Both the position numbers and the translations under genes were made by a program. Of a stretch of 64,000 nt of DNA, positions 6,612 to 16,053 are shown piece after piece; positions within the stretch are counted from its first letter, which is position 1; the number at the start of each line of letters is the position of its first letter. Under the pieces are notes generated by a model. That model was given only the letters and a program-made list of their open reading frames with translations. It had not been told where the DNA came from and searched no databases. Source of the DNA: Candidatus Obscuribacterales bacterium (GTDB lineage Bacteria > Cyanobacteriota > Vampirovibrionia > Obscuribacterales > Obscuribacteraceae); the NCBI GenBank assembly GCA_031292355.1, contig JARLHI010000007.1, positions 62,001-126,000 of the forward strand. The letters are read 5' to 3'.

Positions 6612-9491
6612 TTAGTGCGTTTTGTTGGCGAAGGGAATGTATCCTGGGCTCCATGCCGGAAGCGTCGCCGAGCAATAAGCCGAAGCACTGGTTGGCGGTA
6701 CACTTTGTCCACCAGCTAACGCAGCACCCCATTTTTCAGCACAGTTCATATAACCATTGTAGAAAACACCATCAGCGGTTTGATCATAGAGATTGCTAAC
6801 GGTGCCAATGTTCATGTACCCATAGTCTGCATAGGCAAAGGCTTGAGCGTATAATTCGGCCCATGCGCCAGCAGAGTTCGCCGTGAATATGTGAGCATCT
6901 GCTTTGTTGAGAATACCGCTATTTGTCAGATTTCCGTAGTTACCGTCTGGATTTAGCGTGGTGCCGTTGCAAATCAGCTCATTGGTGGTTAGATCGATCA
7001 CTCCAGCAAATGGAGCAGGCGATGTACCAGGAGAGCATGGATCGCGATAAGTGGACGCCATTTCAGTAGAACTGATGTTGCTGTAGTCCAGATAGAGATA
7101 GTCGTTAATCGAGTACTTTTTATGATCGTTGCTCGCAGAGTTTTCTACCCCTGCCAAAGCGTTGGCGTCATCGATTGCGTGACCGAACTCATGCCCAGCG
7201 AGTTCAGTTTTCCTTGTTGAATTGGAACTTAAACCGAAAACCGTGGTGTACCCAGACGGCGTTGAGGGTATTTCGAAAGTAGCGCCGACCGCATTAAGTG
7301 GCAAAGCTTTTTCGGGTTTGAAAACCGAATTGTAATCACCGAGAGAGTTCAGCGTATACATAGTAACGCTTGAATCATCCATCAGTGTCTGCAAAGACGT
7401 TGTAAGGTAGTTCGTTGCAAACGTTCTTTGAATGCCATCAGGAGTTGCAGAGGTGCAGTCCCAGTAAACGAGGGGCCATGTTGAAGGAGCAAAACCGGTT
7501 TTATATTGTTGGCACAACACCCCGTTCAGAGTCATCGAACCATTGAAGTTGCTAGGGCTTTCAGCAGGGCTGGCGTCGACTTTGATGCTGGCATTGATAT
7601 CGAACCTCGTCGAATACTTGTTGATAGAGACATTACCTCCCAAACCGCTGGACCCTGTAGCTATAGCACTGACTACAGTAGTTGGTTGAGTGGTCGGGAC
7701 ATCTACGGTGACCGTTCCAGAACCAGAATTAACTGTAATAGAACCGGCATTTCCGCTGACATTACCGCCATTTGCGGATAAAGCAAACTCGCCGTTTGCT
7801 GAACCAAGAACAACATCAGAACCAGGGTAGAAGCTAATGGCGCTGGTACTTGCCGCACCATTACCAGTGGCAGCAGCATTCGCTGTCAGAAGCCCTTTAG
7901 ATGTTGCGCCCATAACCGTACTATTCGCATTAAAGTTTATAGTACCGCCATTACCGTCACCCGTCGCAGGTCCATTTGCGTTCAATGTAATCGAATCGCC
8001 GTTTAGAACGGCTGCGTAAACATCGACACTTACGGTACCACCGGCGCCTGCTTTACCGCTTGCGTCAGCAAGCAGTGAACCGCTTGTGACAGTCAAATTG
8101 TCACTTGTGCTTGTATCGTCGACGTTAGTTAGATAAACACTGTGGTCTGTCGTACCTTGGCTGTGCAAGGTAACAGCACCGGTAGCAAACGAGATTGCAT
8201 CGGCATAAACCTGGGTGTAGGTATGATCGCCATCGGCTCCAAGACTTATCTGGGCTCCGGCCGCACCTATAAATTGCACTTTCGTGGTGCCACTTGTATA
8301 GCCTTGGACGAGCACTGCGCCAGGATCGTTAGAATCCTGCCCAGATCCATTTGCGGTAACAACTGATGTACCGGCATAATTGATGGTGTCGGCTTCAATT
8401 ACCACGCTATGCGTTAGACCACCAGTTAGATAGTCGGACGAGATATTTGTGCCATTCACAAAGTTGACCGTTTTGCCGGCAAGAACAATCTGTGAATCAG
8501 GTCCACCTGCGGTTATCGGACCACCCGGCAAAATAAGGGTTCCGCCGAGAGCACTGATGTCGATAAAATTGCCGTCGGTACCAGTTGCGACCACTTTACC
8601 ATCTGTCACCGTTATGTTGCCCTGACCTGTCTGGTAGCCGTTCTCAATGTCGATGTATCCGCCACCGCCGGTTGTGTTGTTAGCAGTGACTGCTCCACTG
8701 ATACCATTTGTGCCACCGCCACCGAGTAAAAAGGTGCTCGTGCCGGTAATTCCGTAGTCATTCGCATAAACATGGATCTGTGGTGAGGTAATAGCCCCAG
8801 TCGATATGTTTCCGCCTGCTACCAATTCCACGTTTGTGAATTGGGCTGACGTGGTTGAAACAGTACCGCTGATATTGATGTTGCCGTTGCCGATTGCATC
8901 ACCAGCACTTATATAAACCGTAGTAGTTGTTGAATCACCAACGTTTCCCACGACATTGATATCGCCTGAATCGTTGGTAACATCTACATCACCATTCAAG
9001 GCCACCAGGTTGACTGTACCACCGCCATGAGAAGTGATACCTGCACTGGTTAGAGGTACGGCCGAAGTGATGTTACTTCCGACTATGTTGGTTGCAAGCG
9101 CTGCCGATATGCTCCCGTTGATATTGATGCTGTTGTAGACAGTGTTGTTTGCATCGTGTGCCAAAATATCGATGAACGCTGACGAGGTTATAGCTCCGAC
9201 CGAAACTGTAGATCCGGTGCTCTGGACAGTCACGCCGGGCGCACTCAAAGAGCCTGTGACATTAACAGCTCCATCCGATGTGACTGACACGGCGCTGCTT
9301 GCTGTAATACTCTCAGAGAGATTGCAGCCTCCGATGCTTGATATTACTCCGCCAGTAAAAGTACTGTCCGGAACATTATTGCCTCCGTCACAGGTAGCAG
9401 GCAATTGTGGGTCATAGTTCGCATATGCCGCAGATGAAATACCGAGCATCATAAAAGATGCCATGGCTAAGCCTGTGAATATTCGTCGCAT
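6612..9491 (-). CDS. Large secreted beta-solenoid protein with lethal-factor-like metalloprotease domain
   Basis: A 959-residue exported surface protein. A signal peptide (MRRIFTGLAMASFMMLG... ending AYA) is followed by about 650 residues of Gly/Thr/Ser/Val-rich short repeats with many N-I-x-V-T and G-A-V-x-x units, typical of filamentous-haemagglutinin or autotransporter passengers. The C-terminal part is different: HEFGH (767-771) followed by AIDD, and about 110 residues later AWAELYAQAFAY. Anthrax lethal factor and its relatives have the same pair, HEFGHAVDD then a helix with E-x-x-A-E-A-F, so zinc would bind His767, His771 and Glu879. I chose the ATG at 9491 behind AAAGGA rather than 9590. 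No autotransporter barrel is visible; the export route is unclear. Confidence 0.8.
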   Translation of the reverse strand: MRRIFTGLAMASFMMLGISSAAYANYDPQLPATCDGGNNVPDSTFTGGVISSIGGCNLSESITASSAVSVTSDGAVNVTGSLSAPGVTVQSTGSTVSVGAITSSAFIDILAHDANNTVYNSININGSISAALATNIVGSNITSAVPLTSAGITSHGGGTVNLVALNGDVDVTNDSGDINVVGNVGDSTTTTVYISAGDAIGNGNINISGTVSTTSAQFTNVELVAGGNISTGAITSPQIHVYANDYGITGTSTFLLGGGGTNGISGAVTANNTTGGGGYIDIENGYQTGQGNITVTDGKVVATGTDGNFIDISALGGTLILPGGPITAGGPDSQIVLAGKTVNFVNGTNISSDYLTGGLTHSVVIEADTINYAGTSVVTANGSGQDSNDPGAVLVQGYTSGTTKVQFIGAAGAQISLGADGDHTYTQVYADAISFATGAVTLHSQGTTDHSVYLTNVDDTSTSDNLTVTSGSLLADASGKAGAGGTVSVDVYAAVLNGDSITLNANGPATGDGNGGTINFNANSTVMGATSKGLLTANAAATGNGAASTSAISFYPGSDVVLGSANGEFALSANGGNVSGNAGSITVNSGSGTVTVDVPTTQPTTVVSAIATGSSGLGGNVSINKYSTRFDINASIKVDASPAESPSNFNGSMTLNGVLCQQYKTGFAPSTWPLVYWDCTSATPDGIQRTFATNYLTTSLQTLMDDSSVTMYTLNSLGDYNSVFKPEKALPLNAVGATFEIPSTPSGYTTVFGLSSNSTRKTELAGHEFGHAIDDANALAGVENSASNDHKKYSINDYLYLDYSNISSTEMASTYRDPCSPGTSPAPFAGVIDLTTNELICNGTTLNPDGNYGNLTNSGILNKADAHIFTANSAGAWAELYAQAFAYADYGYMNIGTVSNLYDQTADGVFYNGYMNCAEKWGAALAGGQSVPPTSASAYCSATLPAWSPGYIPFANKTH

Positions 9492-9917
9492 TTTGTTTCC
9501 TTTCGATTGAGGTTGAAGATTGGGTGGCAGTCCAAGTTTTGATGACGACGGTTTCATTTTTGACTCCAAGTCAAAGTTGCGATGCGCCACACGTTCTTTT
9601 CAAAGCAAGCATCCATCTCCTGCCATATCTGGCAAAGGAAATGTTTTAGAAGATGCGATAGATTGCGTTTTCTGATGCCTGCGGGGTGTTGTTGAAAATT
9701 ACGTGTGACAGTTAAACCTTTCAGATGCAACGGGCAAGAAACCTGGAAGATTATGTAATGCAACGCATTAACTCGATACCAAGCAGAACATTTGCTGTGA
9801 TTTTATATTATCTTATTCATTGGACGCTAGTGCAGCTAGCGATTCTTGTCTACCAGTGCTGGTTTGCAGAGCTAGAAGTAAGTACCACTAGTGTATGTAA
9901 AGTGGCGCTAAGCTCAT
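9492..9917. other. Gap between adhesin and mobilisation cassette
   Basis: No gene is supported. It contains a CTAG-rich stretch with inverted repeats (9825-9891) and must hold the adhesin promoter on the minus strand. Confidence 0.5.
9825..9841. repeat. Inverted repeat CGCTAG-TGCAG-CTAGCG
   Basis: Six-bp perfect arms are separated by 5 bp. Its core (CTAGTGCAGCTAG, read on the other strand as CTAGCTGCACTAG) differs by one base from the inverted repeat at 4172-4184. Two more CTAG sites, including the palindrome CACTAGTG, follow within 50 bp. It could be an operator or a site linked to the neighbouring mobile cassette. Confidence 0.45.
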
Positions 9918-10343
9918 CTATTTGCTACTCTGTGGACCCAGCACTTCACTCAAATAATCAAGCTCGTATTGCTTGGCTTTTGCCGCCCTTTGCATCTCTC
10001 TATCAGCCTTGACCTCTGGATCGAGTGCCTGTTGCGTCGTAATATAGGTCGTCATCTCGTCAACGAACGTAGTGCTTAATTGCCCGTAGTACTTGGCTCC
10101 GGCGCATACCATCATTGACTTTGTTAGTACGTTTCCTAAGACCTGGTGCATGCCAACCAAGTTTGCCTCCATAGTCTCAAGGCGCTTCATTACTTGATTT
10201 TCTGGCGCTTGTTTTTTGCCCATGCCCAACTCAATTAAATCGCGGGTGAATTCTGACAAGTTTTTGTCCTCCAACTTAGCCATCTTCACGAGCGCCCGAT
10301 ACAGCTCTGGACTCATTCTGACCGTCACTTGCGGTGATGCCAT
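9918..10343 (-). CDS. Ribbon-helix-helix mobilisation accessory protein (MobC-like)
   Basis: A 141-residue protein lying 3 nt downstream of the relaxase. The first 45 residues (VTVRMSPELYRALVKMAK, then a helix LSEFTRDLIELG) fit a ribbon-helix-helix DNA-binding fold: one beta strand then two helices. Residues 50-140 are helical. Such proteins bind oriT DNA next to the nick site and help the relaxase. The start ATG follows GGGAGATAG, which includes the relaxase stop codon, so the two are probably translated together. Assignment as MobC-like rests on fold and position. Confidence 0.7.
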   Translation of the reverse strand: MASPQVTVRMSPELYRALVKMAKLEDKNLSEFTRDLIELGMGKKQAPENQVMKRLETMEANLVGMHQVLGNVLTKSMMVCAGAKYYGQLSTTFVDEMTTYITTQQALDPEVKADREMQRAAKAKQYELDYLSEVLGPQSSK

Positions 10344-10346
10344 TTT

Positions 10347-11534
10347 CTATCTCCCCCTGTCAAAGTCGTCTCTTTCTCGCTCTGGTTCACGCTCTTCATC
10401 TTGACCACGCTCGCGACTTGTGCCGCGCTCATGACTGGGTTCAGGCTCTCGTTCTGGTTCTTGCCCCTGGTCAAACATCCTACTAATGTCCGTCCACTGA
10501 CTCTGCTGGAAGTCTAGCTCTCGACTTCGTTCGTCCCCACGTTCTAACTCTCTGCTGAATTCACGACTGAATTCACGCTCATACGCATGCTCTAATGAGT
10601 ACTCCAGTGAGCGTTCTCGGTGTATATAGTCATTGCCTGTACTTCTCAACTCTTTCAAGTCATGACGATCTAAATAAACGTCTCCACGGTCATGGGCTGA
10701 CTCTCTTAACGCCATTTCTCGCTCATATTTATCAAGCATTCGCTCTGACTTCAGCTCTGCCGGCGACCTCATATTGTCGTCCAGCAAGTCTCTGACATTT
10801 GGATCGATTGGCTCCCGTTCGCCTTTTTCAGTCCATAGGCTTCTTTCTGCTTGCCGATCTTCCCTTGGATCGGTCACGGCTTTTTCATCATACCTATCAC
10901 CGAGAAGCTCCTTCATATCTCGTTCTTGGTTCTTCCAAGAAGTTTCTGGATCACCTCTTTCTTTTCCTTCACGATCTGATTCTTTTGCTTCGTTTCGCTC
11001 AACTTCGCGCTCATGGCCTGGTACTTTGCCTGCTATTACGACATGGGCGTGATGATGGTCTGTGTTTTGATGTATTACTGCGTACCAATCCAACTTGTGA
11101 CCGAGACGCCCTTCCAGGGCTCCCAGACTGTCTCGGGTGTATTCTTTGATATCGACATCGTTATCACCTGGGCTCAATATCAGCTTGTGCATAGCTGTTC
11201 TGTCGCCTTGGTTTTCGAGCATTGCCCGCTCTACTTCGTTACGCTCTATGCCATTTCTATCTCTGTCAAAAAAGTCTCTGTCTCTTTCTTTCTCGCCTTT
11301 TTCTCGTTCTTCGATATACCGAACATGCGCTGATATGTGCCTGCTACTGTCGCTACTTGCTCTTACATATTTGGCTTTGACTATGCATGTCTGGGTCTTG
11401 GATGTGGTTGTTTTGGCATATTGCCGGCCGCGCGGTCCTGTGTTTCCGAATCTGATGCGCGGTCTACCACCGCCACTGCCTCTACCACTAGAACGGCTGT
11501 CTCTCTCTAAGCTACCTATCAACCAGCCAAGCAA
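10347..11534 (-). CDS. MOB-type relaxase
   Basis: A DNA strand transferase that would nick at oriT and lead plasmid or element transfer. The three-His metal motif is clear: H155-QNTDH-H-H162-A-H164-VVI. The likely catalytic Tyr is Tyr73 in HVRYIEER, the place it occupies in VirD2/TraI-like MOBP relaxases. Residues 170-395 are extremely Glu/Arg/Asp-rich and probably largely helical or disordered; there is no primase or helicase domain. 395 residues is short for the family. The start is TTG at 11534, with a GAGGA that lies in the last codons of the upstream gene (3 nt apart), so translation is coupled. No type IV secretion genes are in the window, so transfer would need help from elsewhere. Confidence 0.8.
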   Translation of the reverse strand: MLGWLIGSLERDSRSSGRGSGGGRPRIRFGNTGPRGRQYAKTTTSKTQTCIVKAKYVRASSDSSRHISAHVRYIEEREKGEKERDRDFFDRDRNGIERNEVERAMLENQGDRTAMHKLILSPGDNDVDIKEYTRDSLGALEGRLGHKLDWYAVIHQNTDHHHAHVVIAGKVPGHEREVERNEAKESDREGKERGDPETSWKNQERDMKELLGDRYDEKAVTDPREDRQAERSLWTEKGEREPIDPNVRDLLDDNMRSPAELKSERMLDKYEREMALRESAHDRGDVYLDRHDLKELRSTGNDYIHRERSLEYSLEHAYEREFSREFSRELERGDERSRELDFQQSQWTDISRMFDQGQEPEREPEPSHERGTSRERGQDEEREPERERDDFDRGR

Positions 11535-11537
11535 TGT

Positions 11538-11780
11538 CTATTCCTCGACTTTCTTTGTTGTCTTACCTTCGGCGGCTTTGCTTGCAAACTCTAGGCTTTC
11601 GTTCCAGTGTTTGTCTAAAAAGCTTCTGCCTTGCGGCTTTCCAGAAAACTCCAAATTTTTCATTTCGAGATAAAGTGCCTGGGCTGTGTACTTCATGTTT
11701 TTCACTATCAGGCTTGAGAATCTATCTTCGATTCGCTTTAACCGCTTTTCTAGCCTGTCGTATGCGTCTTCCTGAAACAA
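11538..11780 (-). CDS. Small helical protein of the mobilisation cassette
   Basis: An 80-residue, highly charged protein with heptad-like helices (DRLEKRLKRIEDRFSSLI, residues 8-25). It is first in the three-gene cassette and sits 3 nt before the relaxase start. Its role is unknown; a relaxosome or regulatory role is inferred only from position. Possible starts are ATG at 11780 or nearby. Confidence 0.55.
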   Translation of the reverse strand: MFQEDAYDRLEKRLKRIEDRFSSLIVKNMKYTAQALYLEMKNLEFSGKPQGRSFLDKHWNESLEFASKAAEGKTTKKVEE

Positions 11781-12210
11781 CTTAGCAAACCATCAGTGAA
11801 ACTATGGGTCAAAATTGGCTGCCGAGAACACGACTACTCAGTACCGCAAGCACACCATTAGGTAGGAAGAATCGAGTGCATGCTAACAACTATTCCACAG
11901 TCTATATGCCGAGCCTTCGCTAAGCGCGCTAGCTCTATCTCCGAATTATTCTCTTGAAGATTTTCATCATGCAGCATTCCAGCGGCTCCGCGGGCCCTCG
12001 CATAAACAAACGGTCATGTGCGACTTGAATGGGTCTGCTGCGTCCTGTTATTTTTGCATTACAAGAACACTAGTTTTCCCGCGACATCTAAACACATTTA
12101 AAATCGCCAACTTTATACACTAACGCGCCCTATAGCGCTTTCTGCATCCGCTTTTCGAGGACTTGCGACACACCGTCTGCGCTCGAATGCCTAATTGGAT
12201 GGAGCCTGCA
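11781..12210. other. Gap upstream of mobilisation cassette
   Basis: This is where an oriT and the cassette promoter would be expected. I see a short palindrome AGCGCGCT near 11926 and a CTAG at 12070, but no inverted repeat plus nick site I can name as oriT. It also contains the leader of the glycosidase gene. Confidence 0.45.
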
Positions 12211-15200
12211 ATGCGTATACCTCTCGATTTGGGCAATGTTCAACTAATAGCGTCCGACGGCATCACCGCCTCATTGCACAGAGATTCGCGCCGCCTTGAT
12301 GGCGAGAATGCTCTGCGGATGGACGTTTCTTATGGTGGCTCTGGCTACGCGAGTGTTCGTGTGCCTGTCGCCATCACACTTCCACCCAACTATCGTCTGA
12401 GCGTCGCTGTCTCTGGTGAACTCCCCGAAAACACACTGGAAGTGAAATTTGTCGATCCCACGCAGGACTTCGTCTGGTGGATCAATCGTCCGCATTTCGC
12501 TTTCACCCCAAAGTGGCAAAACGTCGTCGGCAAGAAGCGCCACTTTTGGTACGCATGGGGTCCCAACCGTGAACCGCTCACCGACATCGCTTTCATCGAA
12601 TTGACTGTGACTGCAAGTTCTGGTGGCAAGGGTTCGGTCTACTTCGCCGGTCTCGATTTCGAAGAAATTCCCCTGGATCGCGACTATGACGGAACCCCTG
12701 TCGTCACAGCTTCTTCCAACAGCAAAAACGCCGCCAATGTGCTTACAAGCGCGAGTGCTCATTGGCACAGTGCAAAAGCTCAGAAGCAAGAGTGCACCAT
12801 TGACTTCGGTCAGTCTCGTGAATTCGGCGGTCTGGTCATTGACTGGGGCGCTGATTACGCCCTCGATTACAGTGTTCAGACGAAACAGAGCAACGGCAAA
12901 TGGCACACGGTTGATACCGTCAACAGTGGCAAGCCTGGGCGTCAGTATCATTACCTTCCTGAAACCGACTCGTCTGCCGTGCGCATCAAAATGAAGCGCT
13001 CATCACAATCTCACGGCTATTCGATCAAGCATATTGAGGTGATGCCGCTCACCTTTGGCGCCACGGTCAACGAATTCATGCGCCATGTGGCTGCTGATTC
13101 GCCCGTCGGTCACAACCCCCGTTATATGCAGCGCCTGCAATCGTTCTGGACTGTCGTCGGCGTTTCTGGCGGCACCAATGAAGCAATCATCAACGAAGAA
13201 GGCATGGTAGAAATCGGTCGGCAGACGCCCTCGATTGAGCCTTTCCTTTTCGCTGACGGCAAGCTTCTGGGATGGAACGAGGGCACCCATGAGCAACACC
13301 TGGAAGACGGCTATCTTCCGGTACCACATGTGGTGCGCACTCACGAGAGCTTAAAGCTCGAAGTGGCGGCACTTGCGCATGGCGAACAGACGAACTCTTG
13401 CCTGTATGTTCGCTATCTAGTGACGAACACTGCGGCAGAGCGGAAAATCGGCAAGCTATATCTGACCCTGCGTCCGCTGCAGGTCAATCCGCCCTGGCAG
13501 TTTCTCAACATCCCGGGCGGCTTTTCACCGGTCAAATCATTGAGTGGCGACAACAATGGCGCCGTCCTCAATGAAGCTGCTATCAGCATTAAATCGCTGA
13601 CGCCTGCTGATGCTTTCGGCGCGACATCGTTTTCTCAAGGCGATGCCATCGATTTCATCAGCGCAGGACAGCTGCCGAAAAGTTCTGCAGTACACGACGA
13701 AAATGGGCTTGCTTCGGCGGTCTTTGCCTACGACTTCGACCTTGCTCCTGGTGCCACCAAAGTAGTGGATATCGCTGCGCCCTGGTTTGAAGATGCCAAT
13801 TCGCCGGATGCCGCTATCGTCAGCTTTGACGAAGCTCATGAAAAAGTGGTGTCGTTCTGGCGGCGTAAGCTTGACGCCATTCAAGTCGACATTCCGGCTG
13901 CTCAGGATTTGCTTGACACGATGAAAGCGCAGGTCGCTTACATTTTGATCAATCGAAACCAGAAGGCAATTCAGCCGGGCAGCAGGTGCTATCGCCGGAC
14001 CTGGATTCGCGATGGCTCTTTGACTTCGACAGCGCTGTTGCAAAACGGCTGCATCGACGAAGTTAGAGACTTCATCAAGTGGTTCAGTCCGTTTCAGTAT
14101 CCGTCGGGCAAAGTGCCCTGTTGCGTGGACAAGCGTGGCAGCGACCCGACCCCTGAGCACGACAGCCACGGCGAGTACATCTACCTGGTCGCAGAATATT
14201 ATCGCTACACCGCTGACATCAAGCTTGTGCGGGAACTGTTTCCGCATGTTCTTGGTGCCACCAAATACATCGATTCGCTCAGACAGCAAAGGCGGACAGA
14301 CGAGTATCAAAGTCCCGACAAAAAGCATCTGTTTGGGCTGATGCCCGAATCTATAAGCCATGAAGGTTACTCGGCAAAACCGATGCACTCTTACTGGGAC
14401 GACATCTTTACGCACAAGGGTCTTGTGGACGCGGTCTTCATCGCCGAGTTGTTTCCCGACGACCCCGAAGTTGCAAAGGAAATCGCTGGCTTGCAAAATA
14501 TGCGAGATGAGTTTCATGCGGATTTCATTGCCTCCATCAAGGCGACGATGCTGCGTCATAACATCACGTATATTCCAGGCTGCGCCGATCTTGGCGATTT
14601 CGACGCCACCTCGACCACCATCGGTCTCGACCCGGACGATCTGCTTCTGGAGTTGCCTGTTGAAGTCAGAGCGACTTTCGACAAATACTGGGAGTTTTTC
14701 CAGCAAAGGCGCGACGGCGGCAAGGAGTGGTACGACTATACGCCTTACGAATGGCGCAACGTGGGCGCGTTCTTGCGTCTAGGTGAAGTCGAACGAGCAC
14801 ATGAGGCCATGGAATTTTTCATGAGTCACAGGCGCCCAGCCGGCTGGAAACACTGGTGCGAAGTGGTGTACAAAAACCGCGACAATCCTGGCTTCATCGG
14901 AGACGCGCCGCATGGCTGGGTCGCCTCCGATTACCTGCGCAGTATGCGTAACCTGCTCGCTTACGAAGCAGTCGACAGTCTGATCGTGGGTGCCGGAATC
15001 AAGCCTGAATGGCTTGAATTGGGGGTGACATTCAGCTCACTGCAAACACACCACGGCGAGATTTCAATGATCGCTCGTAATTGGGTTGGTGACCGAATTT
15101 TTTATGACCTGGAAGGAAAGTTGACGAAACCCGTCTTCCTTGTCTTGCCGGGTCACGTAAAGAGCGCGGTACTCAATCATCAACCGCTCGACGTAATAGA

Positions 15201-15267
15201 CACTCCGCACGGTCGCGGAGTGCTCATTAAGTCACTGCCTGCCACCATTCTGGCAAGCATTCGGTAA
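12211..15267 (+). CDS. Large six-hairpin glycosidase with discoidin-like domain
   Basis: A 1018-residue protein with three parts. The N-terminal 190 residues look like a beta sandwich. Residues about 190-300 resemble an F5/8 type C (discoidin) sugar-binding domain. After a long beta region, residues from about 560 to 990 form a probable (alpha/alpha)6 barrel as in trehalase, glucoamylase and GH63-like enzymes: CYRRTWIRDGSL near 595, then YLVAEYYRYT, SYWDDIF, and near the end WCEVVYKNRDNPG and GDAPHGWVASDY. The substrate is unknown. There is no signal peptide, odd for a discoidin protein. I chose ATG 12211 behind GGATGGAG over upstream TTG/ATG codons. It may act in glycogen or surface-glycan turnover. 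Confidence 0.75.
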   Translation: MRIPLDLGNVQLIASDGITASLHRDSRRLDGENALRMDVSYGGSGYASVRVPVAITLPPNYRLSVAVSGELPENTLEVKFVDPTQDFVWWINRPHFAFTPKWQNVVGKKRHFWYAWGPNREPLTDIAFIELTVTASSGGKGSVYFAGLDFEEIPLDRDYDGTPVVTASSNSKNAANVLTSASAHWHSAKAQKQECTIDFGQSREFGGLVIDWGADYALDYSVQTKQSNGKWHTVDTVNSGKPGRQYHYLPETDSSAVRIKMKRSSQSHGYSIKHIEVMPLTFGATVNEFMRHVAADSPVGHNPRYMQRLQSFWTVVGVSGGTNEAIINEEGMVEIGRQTPSIEPFLFADGKLLGWNEGTHEQHLEDGYLPVPHVVRTHESLKLEVAALAHGEQTNSCLYVRYLVTNTAAERKIGKLYLTLRPLQVNPPWQFLNIPGGFSPVKSLSGDNNGAVLNEAAISIKSLTPADAFGATSFSQGDAIDFISAGQLPKSSAVHDENGLASAVFAYDFDLAPGATKVVDIAAPWFEDANSPDAAIVSFDEAHEKVVSFWRRKLDAIQVDIPAAQDLLDTMKAQVAYILINRNQKAIQPGSRCYRRTWIRDGSLTSTALLQNGCIDEVRDFIKWFSPFQYPSGKVPCCVDKRGSDPTPEHDSHGEYIYLVAEYYRYTADIKLVRELFPHVLGATKYIDSLRQQRRTDEYQSPDKKHLFGLMPESISHEGYSAKPMHSYWDDIFTHKGLVDAVFIAELFPDDPEVAKEIAGLQNMRDEFHADFIASIKATMLRHNITYIPGCADLGDFDATSTTIGLDPDDLLLELPVEVRATFDKYWEFFQQRRDGGKEWYDYTPYEWRNVGAFLRLGEVERAHEAMEFFMSHRRPAGWKHWCEVVYKNRDNPGFIGDAPHGWVASDYLRSMRNLLAYEAVDSLIVGAGIKPEWLELGVTFSSLQTHHGEISMIARNWVGDRIFYDLEGKLTKPVFLVLPGHVKSAVLNHQPLDVIDTPHGRGVLIKSLPATILASIR

Positions 15268-15276
15268 CACAAAACT

Positions 15277-15318
15277 GGAGTTCAGGGATTCTCACGAATC
15301 TCTGAACTCCTTTTCTTT
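15277..15318 (+). terminator. Rho-independent terminator
   Basis: A 15-bp stem (GGAGTTCAGGGATTC with GAATCTCTGAACTCC, one G-U pair) and a 4-nt loop precede TTTTCTTT. Confidence 0.9.
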
Positions 15319-15355
15319 GCCTGCGCACTCTTCTCTCACAAAAGAAAGTTGTCCC

Positions 15356-16042
15356 ATGATCATCAAACTGATGCGACACGCTCTTTCTGGTGCAAACACC
15401 GGCGAAGAGGATATGAAAGAAATTCCTGACCATCAGATAAGCATCGTTGCAAATGGCATTCCAAAGGCCCTTGAAACCGGCAAACAAATTGGTGCCGAGT
15501 TTTTAACGGGCGCCATGATTTTTCGCTCTCCCTACAAACGCGCTCGTCAGACCACCGTCCAGGTGCTCATCGGCGCTGGCTTAATCAAAACGGTCGAAGA
15601 CGAACTGCCGTTTCGAATTTTCGAAGACCCGCGCTTGCGCGAAGTCGAGCACGGCTACGAAGGTCAGGCTTCTGTTGATGCGCAGAAAATTCTGCGCGAT
15701 AAGATCGGCTACTTCTGGTATCAGCTCGAGCGCGGCGAAAGTCCAGTTCAGGCTTACGATCGGGTGTCGGGCTTTCTGGAAAGCTTCATGCGCCAGATGG
15801 AGCGCAAGAAGAAAGACTCCGCTCTCATCGTCAGTCATGGGCTGACAATCAGAGTCTTCGTGATGCGTTTTTTCCACCTCACTGTCGAACAGTTCGACAC
15901 AATGCGCAATCCCCGCAATTGCGACGTCATCACCATTGCTCCCAAAGAGACGGTGACGAACCCGCAATTTACCTCCGGACGATGGGCTGTCACAGGTCTG
16001 CGTCTCAAAGACACCACCGACGAGGGCTCGGCACAACACTAA
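15356..16042 (+). CDS. Histidine phosphatase (phosphoglycerate mutase-like)
   Basis: A 228-residue member of the histidine phosphatase superfamily branch 1. The phospho-accepting His is in LMRHALSG (residues 5-12), a variant of the RHG motif with Ala for Gly. The second catalytic His is in LIVSHGLTIRVF. Further support is RSPYKRARQT, with the second Arg pocket, and a Glu in LREVEHGYEG. The substrate cannot be read from sequence: phosphosugars, nucleotides or phosphoproteins are all possible. ATG 15356 is preceded by GAAAG. It shares a strand with the next two genes, 11 nt before the first. Confidence 0.85.
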   Translation: MIIKLMRHALSGANTGEEDMKEIPDHQISIVANGIPKALETGKQIGAEFLTGAMIFRSPYKRARQTTVQVLIGAGLIKTVEDELPFRIFEDPRLREVEHGYEGQASVDAQKILRDKIGYFWYQLERGESPVQAYDRVSGFLESFMRQMERKKKDSALIVSHGLTIRVFVMRFFHLTVEQFDTMRNPRNCDVITIAPKETVTNPQFTSGRWAVTGLRLKDTTDEGSAQH

Positions 16043-16053
16043 GGACATAGATC

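Noticed and set aside
9725..10012. A 95-codon plus-strand frame over the end of the MobC-like gene
   Set aside because: No ribosome binding site, and half overlaps the supported gene.
13537..14706. A 389-codon minus-strand frame inside the glycosidase gene
   Set aside because: It is the antisense shadow of a well-supported gene with clear domain motifs; its own sequence matches no family and has no ribosome binding site.
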